Source of the DNA: Aldehydirespirator sp965220645
GTDB taxonomy: Bacteria; Actinomycetota; Acidimicrobiia; Acidimicrobiales; Aldehydirespiratoraceae
NCBI GenBank assembly: GCA_965220645.1
Contig: OZ244836.1
Span: forward strand, 2,232,001 to 2,296,000
Direction of reading: 5' to 3'
DNA length: 64,000 nt
Numbering within the stretch: position 1 is the first letter of the stretch; each line of letters opens with the position of its first letter. This document shows, one piece after another, positions 26,169-34,101 of this stretch. A program made the position numbers and the translations under genes. The notes below the pieces were generated by a model. It was not told where the DNA came from and made no database searches. It was given only the letters and a program-made list of their open reading frames with translations.

Positions 26169-27320
26169 GTGCAGAGTCCAGTACGCCTCGTCTACCTGCT
26201 GCGGCCCACCGTCAAGGCTGGCATCCTGCTCGCGGTCGGTTTCAGCGTGCTGGCTTTCGTGTCGACGCCCTTCCTGTTGCCCGAGATCGCCGACCACTAC
26301 GGCATCAGCCTCAGTACGGCATCGATGATCGGTGTGTTCCAGTTGGGTGGCTTCGTCATCGCCTCCTGGGGTGCTGGCCGCTGCCTGCAGCCCCGGGAGC
26401 CTGTGTTCGTGGCGGCTCTAGTGGCGGCTGCGACTGCGAACCTCGCTTCCGCGGCCCTGCCGGCTTTCGCACTGCTCGTGCCGCTGCGCCTGATCAATGG
26501 CGTGGCCCTAGGCCTGCTGGCCTGGTACGGCTGGGTGCAGGCCTTCGGCGACGACCGCCGCATGGGCGACGTGGCCGTGGCCGGGCCCGTGGTTGGGGTG
26601 GTCGCTGCGCCGCTGGTGTGGGTGCTGCTGGATGCGGGCGGCCCGAGGCTGGTCTTCGCCGCTCTGGCCGGAGTCTCGCTGGTGCCGCTGGTGTTCGGGT
26701 ACCGCAGCGAGGTCAGGGAGCTTCCCAAGGATCGGGAGCGCCATCGGGCGGTGCCGGCAGCCCGGGTACTGCTGGTCTGTTTGGGGCTGTTCACCCTCGG
26801 CGGGTCGGCGGTGTTCATCTACGCGGTGGTGCTGGGAACGGGCGATCCGGGGCTGTCCGTAGCACTGGTCGCGATCGGATTCAGCCTCAACGCCGTGGTC
26901 GCCATCCCCGGCGCCCGTCTCAGGGTCACCCGCAGGTTTCCCAGCCCATGGATGGCCTGCACCGCGGTGTGTGCGATCGTGGTCGCGACCGCCGACTGGC
27001 AGTGGCTGTTCCTGGGCGCACTGATCGTGTGGGGGTTCTTCTTCTGGGCGGCGATACCGGGCGTGTTCGAGGTGCTGGCCAGCCGCTCGCGCTATCCCGA
27101 GGAGCGCGTCGGCGACGCCCAGGCACTGATGGCGGCAGGCCGCGCCGGCGGACCTCTCCTCGGCGGCCTGCTCCTCGACAACGCCGGAGCCACCGTGCTG
27201 GGCATAGTCGGCAGCGGGCTGATGCTCGCCGCTGCCATCGGAGTATTCGCCACCGGAACCGTGGCTCCTCCTCGTGGAGGCGCGCCGACCGGCTGGCGTC
27301 TGGCCACAAAGAACCGCTGA
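26169..27320 (+). CDS. MFS-type transporter
   Basis: This 383-residue integral membrane protein has about 11-12 hydrophobic segments and a central loop (P-K-D-R-E-R-H-R near residue 190) separating two six-helix halves, as in the major facilitator superfamily. A helix-2/3-like motif W-G-A-G-R is visible near residue 75. It resembles small actinobacterial MFS exporters rather than sugar symporters, but no substrate is evident. GTG 26169 gives a short basic N-terminus before the first helix. Its last codons form part of a direct repeat. Confidence 0.8.
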   Translation: MQSPVRLVYLLRPTVKAGILLAVGFSVLAFVSTPFLLPEIADHYGISLSTASMIGVFQLGGFVIASWGAGRCLQPREPVFVAALVAAATANLASAALPAFALLVPLRLINGVALGLLAWYGWVQAFGDDRRMGDVAVAGPVVGVVAAPLVWVLLDAGGPRLVFAALAGVSLVPLVFGYRSEVRELPKDRERHRAVPAARVLLVCLGLFTLGGSAVFIYAVVLGTGDPGLSVALVAIGFSLNAVVAIPGARLRVTRRFPSPWMACTAVCAIVVATADWQWLFLGALIVWGFFFWAAIPGVFEVLASRSRYPEERVGDAQALMAAGRAGGPLLGGLLLDNAGATVLGIVGSGLMLAAAIGVFATGTVAPPRGGAPTGWRLATKNR

Positions 27321-27418
27321 TCGCATCAATCGGCCAGCTCTGGCGAACCGCTCATCGCAGCGTCGCCCAGCCACAAAGAACCGCTGATCGCATCATCGTC
27401 CAGCTCTGGGGAACCTCT
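27303..27418 (+). repeat. Two-copy direct repeat of about 48 bp
   Basis: Copy 1 (27303-27351) begins CCACAAAGAACCGCTGATCG and includes the MFS stop codon. Copy 2 (27371-27418) repeats it with a few changes, offset by 68 bases. The shared core continues through GCATCA and CAGCTCTGG. A duplication of the 3' end of the MFS gene explains it. A shorter AACCGCTGATCG echo occurs near 31870. No mobile-element features accompany it. Confidence 0.7.
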
Positions 27419-27443
27419 GGGCCGCCGGCGCTACGATCCGGCC

Positions 27444-28247
27444 ATGAGCTCTGAGCACACGGAAGGCAACGGCATCGACTTGGACTCGCCGTGGTACCTG
27501 CCCACCTTCGACACGGTGGAGGAGGAGCGGCTGCACCGCAAGCAGCGGCTGGCCGCCACCTACCGGATCTTCGCCAAGCTCGGATTCGAGGACGGCGCGG
27601 TGGGCGCGGCCGGCCATGTCACCGTACGCGACCCCGAGGATCCCGAGACGTTCTGGGTCAACCCCTGGGGCGTGCCGTTCTCCCACATAACCACCTCGAG
27701 CCTCATCCGGGTGGACTCCGACGGCAACATCATCGACGGCGAGGGCGCTCTCCTGAACGGCGCGGCCTTCGCCATCCACTCGCAGATCCACGCAGCCCGT
27801 CCCGACGTGGTGGCCGCGGCCCACTCGCATTCGATGTACGGCAAGACATTCTCGGCCCTGGGTCGGCCGCTGCGGCCCCTCACCCAGGACGCCTGCGCCT
27901 TCTACGACGACCACGTGATCTTCGACGGCTACAGCGGCGTGGTGATGGAACTGGACGAGGGCAAGCGCATCGCAGCCGCGCTGGGCGACTGCAAGGCGGC
28001 CATCCTGCAGAACCACGGCCTGCTCACGGTAGGCGCTTCGGTGGACGCCGCCGCGGGGACCTTCGTGGCCATGGACCGGGCCTGCCGGTCGCAGCTGCTG
28101 GCCGAGGCCGCCGGCGACCCCGTCGACATCGGTGACGACGTCGCCCGCCACACCTACTCCATGGTCGGCACCGGCCTGGCCATGTGGTTCACCTTCCAAC
28201 CCCTCTACACCGAGATAGTCAAAGAGCAGCCCGACCTCCTCGACTGA
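27444..28247 (+). CDS. Class II aldolase/adducin family protein
   Basis: This 267-residue class II aldolase/adducin-domain protein is a zinc-dependent lyase or epimerase fold. The metal-binding A-H-S-H-S-M-Y-G-K lies near residues 127-135 and the third histidine in Q-N-H-G-L-L near 193. G-A-A-G-H-V-T-V-R near the N-terminus replaces the usual G-N-x-S phosphate loop, and position 61 is His rather than Asn-Ser. This suggests a non-phosphorylated substrate. It is followed by the convergent selD gene, 7 bases apart, with no operon partner. Confidence 0.85.
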   Translation: MSSEHTEGNGIDLDSPWYLPTFDTVEEERLHRKQRLAATYRIFAKLGFEDGAVGAAGHVTVRDPEDPETFWVNPWGVPFSHITTSSLIRVDSDGNIIDGEGALLNGAAFAIHSQIHAARPDVVAAAHSHSMYGKTFSALGRPLRPLTQDACAFYDDHVIFDGYSGVVMELDEGKRIAAALGDCKAAILQNHGLLTVGASVDAAAGTFVAMDRACRSQLLAEAAGDPVDIGDDVARHTYSMVGTGLAMWFTFQPLYTEIVKEQPDLLD

Positions 28248-28254
28248 CGCGTGG

Positions 28255-29289
28255 TCAGAGTCGTAGGCGGATCTGGCCTGAGCCCTCGGTTACCTCGCCG
28301 ATGACTGCAGCTTCGTGACCGGAGATCCTTAGTTCGGTCACCGCGGCCAGGCCGGCGGCATGGCTGACCATTCCAAGCAGCAGGCCGCCGGAGGTCTGAG
28401 CATCTGCCAGCAGAGTCACCGACACCTCGCTTGCGTCGCCGCGGTCCAGGTGGGGCGATACCCAGTCGAGGTTGCGTCCGGTGCCGCCGGGAACGGTGCC
28501 CAGCGCGGCCAGCTCGCGGGCGCCCTCGATGATCGGCACCTCGCCGACGGAGATCTCAAGGTCGACGCCCGACTCCTGAGCCATGCGCAGGCCGTGGCCC
28601 AATAGGCCGAAGCCGGTCACGTCGGTGGCCGCAGTGGCGCCGTGACGCGTTGCGGCTGCCGCTGCCGCCTCGTTGGACCGGATCATCTCCCTTGTGGCTC
28701 GATCCACCACGTCCGGGCGGGCCTCGGCTTGCTTGACGGCGGTCGTTATCACTCCCGTGCCCAGGGGCTTGGTGAGAACCAGCGCGTTGCCCGGGCGCAA
28801 GCCGGCGTTGGTGAGCATGCGCGACGGGTTGACCTCGCCCACCACAGCCATCCCGTACTTCGGTTCGGGATCGTCCACCGTGTGGCCGCCGCCCACCACG
28901 AAACCACCGGCCCGAGCAGCGTCCTCGCCGCCCGCGAGCACCTCGGCCAGCAGATCGTTGGACAGTTCCGCAGAGTTCCAGGCCACCAGATTCAGCGCCA
29001 GCAGGGGCCGGCCACCCATGGCATAGACATCCGAGACCGCGTTGGTGGCCGCGATCCGACCCCAGGTGCGCGCGTCGTCCACCACCGGCGTGATGAAGTC
29101 GGCGGTCAGCACCAGGGCACGGCCGCGGCCGATTCGCCAAACGGCAGCGTCGTCGCCGGTGGCCAGGCCGACAATCAACTCCGGCGGGGGATCAGGGGTC
29201 AGGTCGCGCACCACGCGCGCGAGATCGCCGGGGGCGATCTTGCAGCCTCAACCAGCGCCGTGGCTGAACTCGGTGAGCCGTCGGGACAT
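28255..29289 (-). CDS. selD: Selenide, water dikinase SelD with in-frame UGA
   Basis: SelD makes selenophosphate from selenide and ATP for selenocysteine and selenouridine synthesis. A frame read only to its first stop would start late and lose the catalytic N-terminus. Reading the UGA at 29250-29248 as selenocysteine gives a 344-residue protein starting ATG 29289 with F-S-H-G-A-G-U-G-C-K (Sec14, catalytic Lys17), the canonical SelD active site with Cys or Sec at that position. The rest is typical (G-D-D-A-A-V, T-A-D-F-I-T-P, G-H-T-V-D-D-P-E). GGAGAGGGGG lies upstream of the ATG. No selA, selB or selC is visible nearby. Confidence 0.93.
29222..29240 (-). promoter_or_regulatory. Hairpin after selD UGA, possible SECIS
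   Basis: On the minus strand AGATCGCC (29240-29233) pairs perfectly with GGCGATCT (29229-29222) around CCC. The stem begins 8 bases after the UGA and the loop about 16 bases after it, inside the window known for bacterial SECIS elements. The loop lacks the G/U seen in E. coli, so SelB recognition would have to differ or use another fold. Confidence 0.5.
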
Positions 29290-29562
29290 CGCGATCACCC
29301 CCTCTCCTGCACGCCGTCGTAGGAGCAACCGCAGGATAGGCGGCCAGCCGCACGGCGCCGAGGACGGCAGGAGCGAGTCGCCGTGGAGCGACCGCGAACA
29401 CCCGAGCACCCTCGCGTCGCAGCCGTGTCACCCCCGCTCGTGTTCGCTTCGCTCACTGGCCGCTCGGGCCACGGCCTAGCTCAGTGACCTCGCGGAAATG
29501 GGCCGTCCACGCTTGTTCGCTCGGCCTCTAGGCGGCAGGGGAGCGGCCGGTAGGGTTCAGCC

Positions 29563-30639
29563 GTGAGCGTCGATCAGCGGCTCCAGACCCGGGCCACTGC
29601 GCTGTTCGGCGTGTCGTATCCCATTGTTCAGACCGGGATGGGATGGGTGGCCGGGCCTTCGCTGGTGACCGGCACCGCCGAAGCCGGCGGCCTCGGGATC
29701 CTGGCGTCGGCCACCATGACCCTCGACGAGATGGACTCCGCCATCGCGGAGGTTCGGTTCCGCACCGAGCGGCCCTTCGGGGTGAACCTGCGCCCCGACG
29801 CGATCGACCTGGACGACCGGGCCGACCGGCTGGTGCGCGCCGGCGTTCGGGTAGCCAGCTTCGCCGGTCCGCCCCCGGCGACGGCGGCGCAGCGCCTGCG
29901 AGACGGCGGGGTTCTGGTCATGCCGACCGTCGGGGCTCGCCGCCATGCAGAGAAGATGGCCGAACTCGGCGCGGACGCCATCCTGTGCCAGGGCGGCGAG
30001 GGGGGCGGCCACACCGGCTCGATACCCACTTCGCTACTGCTGCCCCAAGTGCTCGACGCGGTGGACGTGCCGGTGATCGCCGCGGGCGGATTCCACGACG
30101 GTCGAGGCCTGGCCGCGGCCCTCGCTTGGGGGGCCGACGGCGTCGCCATGGGAACCCGCTTCCTGCTCACCGCCGAGTCCAAGGTCCCCGACCAGGTAAA
30201 GGCGGTGTATCTGGGCACCCCCGTCACCGGCACCGTGGTCTCGAGCAGCATCGACGGCAAGCCCCAGAGGGTGATCCGCACCAGGCTGGTCGACTCCCTC
30301 GAATCGGCCCGCCTGACCCGCCTGGTGCGGGCCGCAACCAACGCCTGGCGGTTCCGAGGCCTCACCGGCACGTCGATGGCAGCGATGCTGCGGGAGGGAA
30401 TGGCCATGCGTCGCAGCCAGGAACTCACCTGGAGCCAGATGGCCATGGCGGCCAACGCACCCATGCTCACCAGAGCGACCATGGTCGACGGCGACGTCGA
30501 CGCAGGGATCCTGCCCACCGGCCAGTGCGTGGGCGTCGTGGACGACCTTCCCACCTGTGCCGAGCTGATCGAGCGCATCGTGGCGGAGGCTCTGGCCGCG
30601 CTCGACCGGGTCGCGCCGCGGCCGCCCCACGACCGGTAG
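29563..30639 (+). CDS. Nitronate monooxygenase / enoyl-reductase-like flavoprotein
   Basis: This 358-residue FMN TIM-barrel belongs to the nitronate monooxygenase/FabK family. It has P-I-V-Q-T-G-M-G-W near the N-terminus, C-Q-G-G-E-G-G-G-H-T-G-S near 145-156 (the flavin/catalytic His motif) and A-A-G-G-F-H-D-G-R-G-L with G-A-D-G-V-A-M-G-T-R-F for phosphate binding. It may detoxify alkyl nitronates or act on a CoA thioester. GTG 29563 is chosen from the first family-like residues. It precedes the SRAP gene by 11 bases, so the two probably share a transcript. Confidence 0.85.
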   Translation: MSVDQRLQTRATALFGVSYPIVQTGMGWVAGPSLVTGTAEAGGLGILASATMTLDEMDSAIAEVRFRTERPFGVNLRPDAIDLDDRADRLVRAGVRVASFAGPPPATAAQRLRDGGVLVMPTVGARRHAEKMAELGADAILCQGGEGGGHTGSIPTSLLLPQVLDAVDVPVIAAGGFHDGRGLAAALAWGADGVAMGTRFLLTAESKVPDQVKAVYLGTPVTGTVVSSSIDGKPQRVIRTRLVDSLESARLTRLVRAATNAWRFRGLTGTSMAAMLREGMAMRRSQELTWSQMAMAANAPMLTRATMVDGDVDAGILPTGQCVGVVDDLPTCAELIERIVAEALAALDRVAPRPPHDR

Positions 30640-30650
30640 CTTCCGATCCG

Positions 30651-31382
30651 ATGTGCGGTCGATACGTGTCGGCCACCCCGCCCGACGAGCTGGCCAAGTA
30701 CTTCGGGGCCGCGGCCCCACCCTCCGAGCACGCGCTCTCGCCCAACCACAACGTGGCCCCGACCCAGGCGGTGTACGCCGTTCGTGAACGGGACGGCGCC
30801 CGCAGCCTCGAAACGCTGCACTGGGGCCTGGTGCCGTTCTGGGCCAAGGATCCCAAGATCGGCAACCGGATGATCAACGCCCGCGCCGAGACCGTGGCCC
30901 AAAAGAACGCCTTCCGGGTGCCGTTCGCCCGGCGACGCTGCATCATCCCCGCCGACGGCTTCTACGAATGGCGCCGCCTTGAGGGCTCCAAGCGCAAGCA
31001 GCCCATGTTCATCAGACGTCCCGACGGTGAGCCCTTCGCGTTCGCGGGCCTGTGGGAGAAGTGGCGCGACTCCAACACCCTCGACCCCGACGGCGCGCCC
31101 CTGGAGTTGCACTCGTGCACCATCATCACCTGCGAGGCCAACGACGCCATGAGCGCGGTGCACGACCGGATGCCGGTGGTGCTCCCGCCCGGTGCCTGGG
31201 ACTACTGGCTCGATCCAGCCAACACCGACGCCGAAACAGCGGCCGGCCTGCTGGTGCCCGCACCGTCGAGCCTGATCCGGATGCACCCGGTTTCCACCGA
31301 GGTGAACAACGCTCGCAACAACGGCGCCCACCTCATCGAGGAGGCCGATCCGATCGAAATTGATGTAGTTGACGACCGCTGA
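30651..31382 (+). CDS. SRAP domain protein (YedK/HMCES family)
   Basis: This 243-residue SOS-response-associated protein covalently traps abasic sites in single-stranded DNA. The N-terminal Cys2 (M-C-G-R-Y), the Asn of N-A-R-A-E, the Glu of G-F-Y-E-W and the His of V-H-D-R-M-P are all present. Cys2 forms the thiazolidine link with the lesion after Met removal. The length is normal. It follows the nitronate monooxygenase-like gene closely and ends within an inverted repeat that may terminate transcription. Confidence 0.95.
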   Translation: MCGRYVSATPPDELAKYFGAAAPPSEHALSPNHNVAPTQAVYAVRERDGARSLETLHWGLVPFWAKDPKIGNRMINARAETVAQKNAFRVPFARRRCIIPADGFYEWRRLEGSKRKQPMFIRRPDGEPFAFAGLWEKWRDSNTLDPDGAPLELHSCTIITCEANDAMSAVHDRMPVVLPPGAWDYWLDPANTDAETAAGLLVPAPSSLIRMHPVSTEVNNARNNGAHLIEEADPIEIDVVDDR

Positions 31383-31403
31383 GGGCCACAACTACATCAA
31401 TTT
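31357..31403. terminator. Perfect 15-bp inverted repeat at gene end
   Basis: AAATTGATGTAGTTG (31357-31371) and CAACTACATCAATTT (31389-31403) are perfect reverse complements with a 17-base loop containing CTGAGGGCC. The repeat spans the SRAP stop codon and lies before the convergent HIT gene. The stem is AT-rich in an otherwise GC-rich genome, so it stands out. It is probably a bidirectional terminator. Confidence 0.65.
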
Positions 31404-31429
31404 GGCTAGCGCGTCGCCTGACTAGGGGT

Positions 31430-31834
31430 TCAGCCTCTACCCAGCTCGGCCTGCAGCAGAGCCGCCACCGAGTCCAGGTCGTCAGGGTCGGGGCTGGTGT
31501 CGGCGCTCGAGAAGTCCAGATGGGCCATGGTCGAGATGGGCACGACGTGCACGTGCACGTGGGGCACCTCGAAGCCGGCGATCATCAGGCCGACCCGATC
31601 CGGGGCCAGCCCAGCCGACTGCTGGGCCGCGGCCACCCGGTGAGCCACCGCCATCAGATGGGCCACGGTGTCGCCATCGAGGTCCACCCAATGGTCCACC
31701 TCTGCTCTTGGCACCACCAGCACATGGCCCCGGTTGAGGGGGCGTACGTCCAGGAACGCGACGCATACGTCGTCGCGCCACACGAAGCGGCCCGGTATCT
31801 CGCCGTCGATGATCCGGGTGAAGATTGAGGGCAT
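31430..31834 (-). CDS. HIT family nucleotide hydrolase
   Basis: This 134-residue histidine-triad protein has the catalytic H-V-H-V-H-V-V-P near residues 93-100 and the N-terminal F-x-R-I-I-D-G-E-I-P typical of HINT/AP4A-type hydrolases. It cleaves the bond between AMP and a leaving group such as an amine, acyl or nucleotide. The exact substrate is not evident. It is convergent with SRAP and divergent from the CDP-alcohol phosphatidyltransferase 62 bases away. Confidence 0.92.
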   Translation of the reverse strand: MPSIFTRIIDGEIPGRFVWRDDVCVAFLDVRPLNRGHVLVVPRAEVDHWVDLDGDTVAHLMAVAHRVAAAQQSAGLAPDRVGLMIAGFEVPHVHVHVVPISTMAHLDFSSADTSPDPDDLDSVAALLQAELGRG

Positions 31835-31896
31835 GCGCTGATCGTAGGTCGCACGGATGCTCGTGGGCAGAACCGCTGATCGTAGGCTGAAGGGCC

Positions 31897-32499
31897 ATGG
31901 CAGAGCCGAGCTCCGGCGAGGACCGGATCCTCACCGTCCCCAACCTGATCTCGGCGGCCCGCCTGGCCTGCATCCCTTGGTTCCTCTGGTTGCTGTTCAG
32001 CTCCGAGGACCGGTGGGGGGCGGCGCTGCTGTGGGGCGCGCTGGGGGCCACCGACTGGGTGGACGGCTGGTGGGCTCGACGGTTCAACTCGGTCAGCAAC
32101 GTCGGCAAGATGCTCGACCCGATCACCGACCGGGCCGTGCTGCTGGTTGGCGTCCTCGCAGTCGGCATCGATGGTGCGGTCCCTTGGTGGCTGGTGGTGC
32201 TGACCCTGGCGCGCGAGGGTCTGGTCGCCATCGTCGGGCTAGTGCTGCTGTCGCTGGGCGCCAAACCGATCGATGTGACCTGGTGGGGGAAGTGCGCCAC
32301 CTTCGGGCTGTACTTCTGCTTCCCACTGCTGTTGGCCGGCGCCTCCGACTTAGGCGTCGCGGAAGGGTTCCGTATCGCGGGATGGGTATGTGCGGTGCCA
32401 TCGCTGGCGTACAGCTACCTGTCCGCGGCGCAGTACATACCGCTGGGCCTCGAGTCGTTGCCTCAGGGCCGAGCCGAACGGGAGGAGCAAGCGCCGTGA
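31897..32499 (+). CDS. CDP-alcohol phosphatidyltransferase
   Basis: This 200-residue membrane enzyme carries the full CAP motif D-G-x2-A-R-x8-G-x3-D-x3-D: Asp56, Gly57, Ala60, Arg61, Gly70, Asp74, Asp78. Four to six hydrophobic segments surround it. It transfers a phosphatidyl or related group from a CDP-linked donor to an alcohol such as glycerol-3-phosphate (PgsA-type) or inositol. T-V-P-N-L-I-S-A-A-R near the N-terminus is typical of PgsA/cardiolipin-synthase-like members. Its stop overlaps the GTG of the next gene (GTGA). Confidence 0.92.
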   Translation: MAEPSSGEDRILTVPNLISAARLACIPWFLWLLFSSEDRWGAALLWGALGATDWVDGWWARRFNSVSNVGKMLDPITDRAVLLVGVLAVGIDGAVPWWLVVLTLAREGLVAIVGLVLLSLGAKPIDVTWWGKCATFGLYFCFPLLLAGASDLGVAEGFRIAGWVCAVPSLAYSYLSAAQYIPLGLESLPQGRAEREEQAP

Positions 32500-33422
32500 G
32501 CGTGCGGTGGGGGGTCTGGTTCGAGCCGACCCAGCCGGTGCGGCGACTGGTCGAGCTGGCCCGACTGGGCGAGTCGCTGGGAGCTGAAGCGTGCTTCGTG
32601 GCCGACGAGGGCACCGAGCGAGACGTCTACGTGGCGTTGACCGCCATCGTGGGAGCCACCGGCCTCACCGTCGCGCCGGCCATCACCAACCCGTTCAGCC
32701 GCCATCCAGTCGCCACCGCCGCCGCCATCGCCACCCTCGCCGAGCTGGCGCCAGGCCGGGTCATGCACGGTCTGGGGGTCGGCGGGAGCAGGGTTCTCAA
32801 GCCTCTCGGGATGGACCCCGAGCGCCCCTACACAGCGCTGCGGGAAACGTTCGAGCTAAACCGGCGCTTGCTGGCGGGCGAGACGGTCGGAGAGGCGTCC
32901 CTGCCGTGGTTCCGTCCCGACCAGCCCATGCCTATTGCGGTCGCCGGTAGGGGACCCAGGGTCCAGCGTCTCGCCGCCGAGCACTCCGACTGCGTGATCT
33001 TGTCGGCGGCGCCGCCCGCTAACCTGCGGGCGGTCACGGAGCGGATCCGGGCGCGAGGCTCGGCCCAGATCGCCTGGTCGGCCTATCTGGCCTATAGCGA
33101 CACAGAGCGGCGCCGGGTACTGCCCCACTTCTCGTACATGGCCGTTGACGCACCCGCGGAGGTGCGCGCCGCCGACGGCCTCGACGACGCCACCACCGAG
33201 GAAGTGCGCGGCCTGATGCTGGCCGGGCGCATGGACGATGCAGCTGAGCTGCTGCCCGACGCCCTCGTGGACCGCTACGGCCTGGCCGGCACTCCCGCCG
33301 AAGTATCGGCCCGGATCGGCGCGCTCCGCGACTGCTTCGACATCTTCATGCTGCCCATGAACGACGAGGCCACCGCGGCCGACCACATCCGCCAGAGCGC
33401 AGCGATCTTCACGGCCGCCTAA
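32496..33422 (+). CDS. LLM class flavin-dependent oxidoreductase
   Basis: This 308-residue TIM-barrel protein of the bacterial luciferase-like superfamily begins V-R-W-G-V-W-F-E-P and has G-L-G-V-G-G-S-R near residue 90. Members use FMN or F420; the actinobacterial setting makes F420 plausible. The GTG start at 32496 overlaps the stop of the CDP-alcohol phosphatidyltransferase gene. It is shorter than many LLM proteins but complete at both ends. The substrate is unknown. A strong hairpin follows the stop. Confidence 0.85.
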   Translation: MSVRWGVWFEPTQPVRRLVELARLGESLGAEACFVADEGTERDVYVALTAIVGATGLTVAPAITNPFSRHPVATAAAIATLAELAPGRVMHGLGVGGSRVLKPLGMDPERPYTALRETFELNRRLLAGETVGEASLPWFRPDQPMPIAVAGRGPRVQRLAAEHSDCVILSAAPPANLRAVTERIRARGSAQIAWSAYLAYSDTERRRVLPHFSYMAVDAPAEVRAADGLDDATTEEVRGLMLAGRMDDAAELLPDALVDRYGLAGTPAEVSARIGALRDCFDIFMLPMNDEATAADHIRQSAAIFTAA

Positions 33423-33423
33423 C

Positions 33424-33476
33424 CGAAATTCTTGTGGCTAAGGGCCCGTGAGGACCTCAACAACAAGAATTTCGGG
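33424..33476. terminator. Perfect 13-bp inverted repeat at gene end
   Basis: CCGAAATTCTTGT (33424-33436) and ACAAGAATTTCGG (33464-33476) are perfect complements, with a 27-base loop containing AAGGGCC. It lies between the stops of two convergent genes. Like the repeat at 31357-31403, it has an AT-rich stem (GAAATT at one end) and an AGGGCC loop element. Confidence 0.65.
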
Positions 33477-33487
33477 TGGGGGACGCG

Positions 33488-34066
33488 CTAGGACTGGGGG
33501 ATGGCCGAATAGGCCGGAAAGTCGGGGTCGGCCACGGAGTGGATCCCCAATCCCATCGCCACCCGGTTCACGTAGTTGAGATGAGCGCACTGGGCGTTGG
33601 CGTCCACGATGTCGAGGTCGTCGAAGCCGGCGGCCCGCAACTCCTCGAGATCGGCCTCGGTCAGCGAGGCGGGCGAGCGGGTCAGCTTCACCGCGTAACG
33701 CACCACTGCGGTGTCGGCCGGCGAGAGGCCCAGCGACTCGAAGCAGTCGGGATCGGTGGCCAGCTTGGCGATGGCCTCATCGTCGAGACCGGTCTGGCGC
33801 AACTTGATTGTGACCTGGCTCATGCAGTGCACCGTGCCGTTGATGGCCGAGGTCACGAAGCTGATCAGGTTGCGCTGGTGGGGCGTCAGCCGGGACGGGC
33901 ACTTCTCGGTAGCCGCATAGAGGTCGAGCCGGGCCGCCACCAGCGCGGGGTGCAGCGATCCGGCCAAGGTCATCTCGGTGGGCTCTCCGAGCGCTCGGGC
34001 CTGACGGTCGTAATGAGCCCTCAACTCGCCCTCAGCCTCGTCGTATGGAATCGTGGAGATCCACAT
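33488..34066 (-). CDS. Carboxymuconolactone decarboxylase-fold protein, altered active site
   Basis: This 192-residue AhpD/CMD-fold protein is similar in layout to the AhpD-like protein at 4135-4683: an N-terminal half with P-A-L-V-A-A-R-L-D-L-Y and a C-terminal repeat Y-A-V-K-L-T-R-S-P-A-S-L-T-E-A-D. At the active site the sequence is G-T-V-H-C-M-S-Q, so only one cysteine remains (T-x2-C instead of C-x2-C) and the downstream His is Gln. Peroxidase activity is therefore uncertain. ATG 34066 follows CAGGAG. It is divergent from the LLM gene at 34102, with 35 bases between. Confidence 0.82.
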   Translation of the reverse strand: MWISTIPYDEAEGELRAHYDRQARALGEPTEMTLAGSLHPALVAARLDLYAATEKCPSRLTPHQRNLISFVTSAINGTVHCMSQVTIKLRQTGLDDEAIAKLATDPDCFESLGLSPADTAVVRYAVKLTRSPASLTEADLEELRAAGFDDLDIVDANAQCAHLNYVNRVAMGLGIHSVADPDFPAYSAIPQS

Positions 34067-34101
34067 TCGTAGCTCCTGTCGCCGTGACGATCGTGAGGAA
34101 A

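Noticed and set aside
29290..29562. tRNA-Sec (selC) next to selD
   Set aside because: I looked for a UCA anticodon loop with a long variable arm and GGTTCGA-type T-loop on both strands and found none. The gap has only partial inverted repeats.
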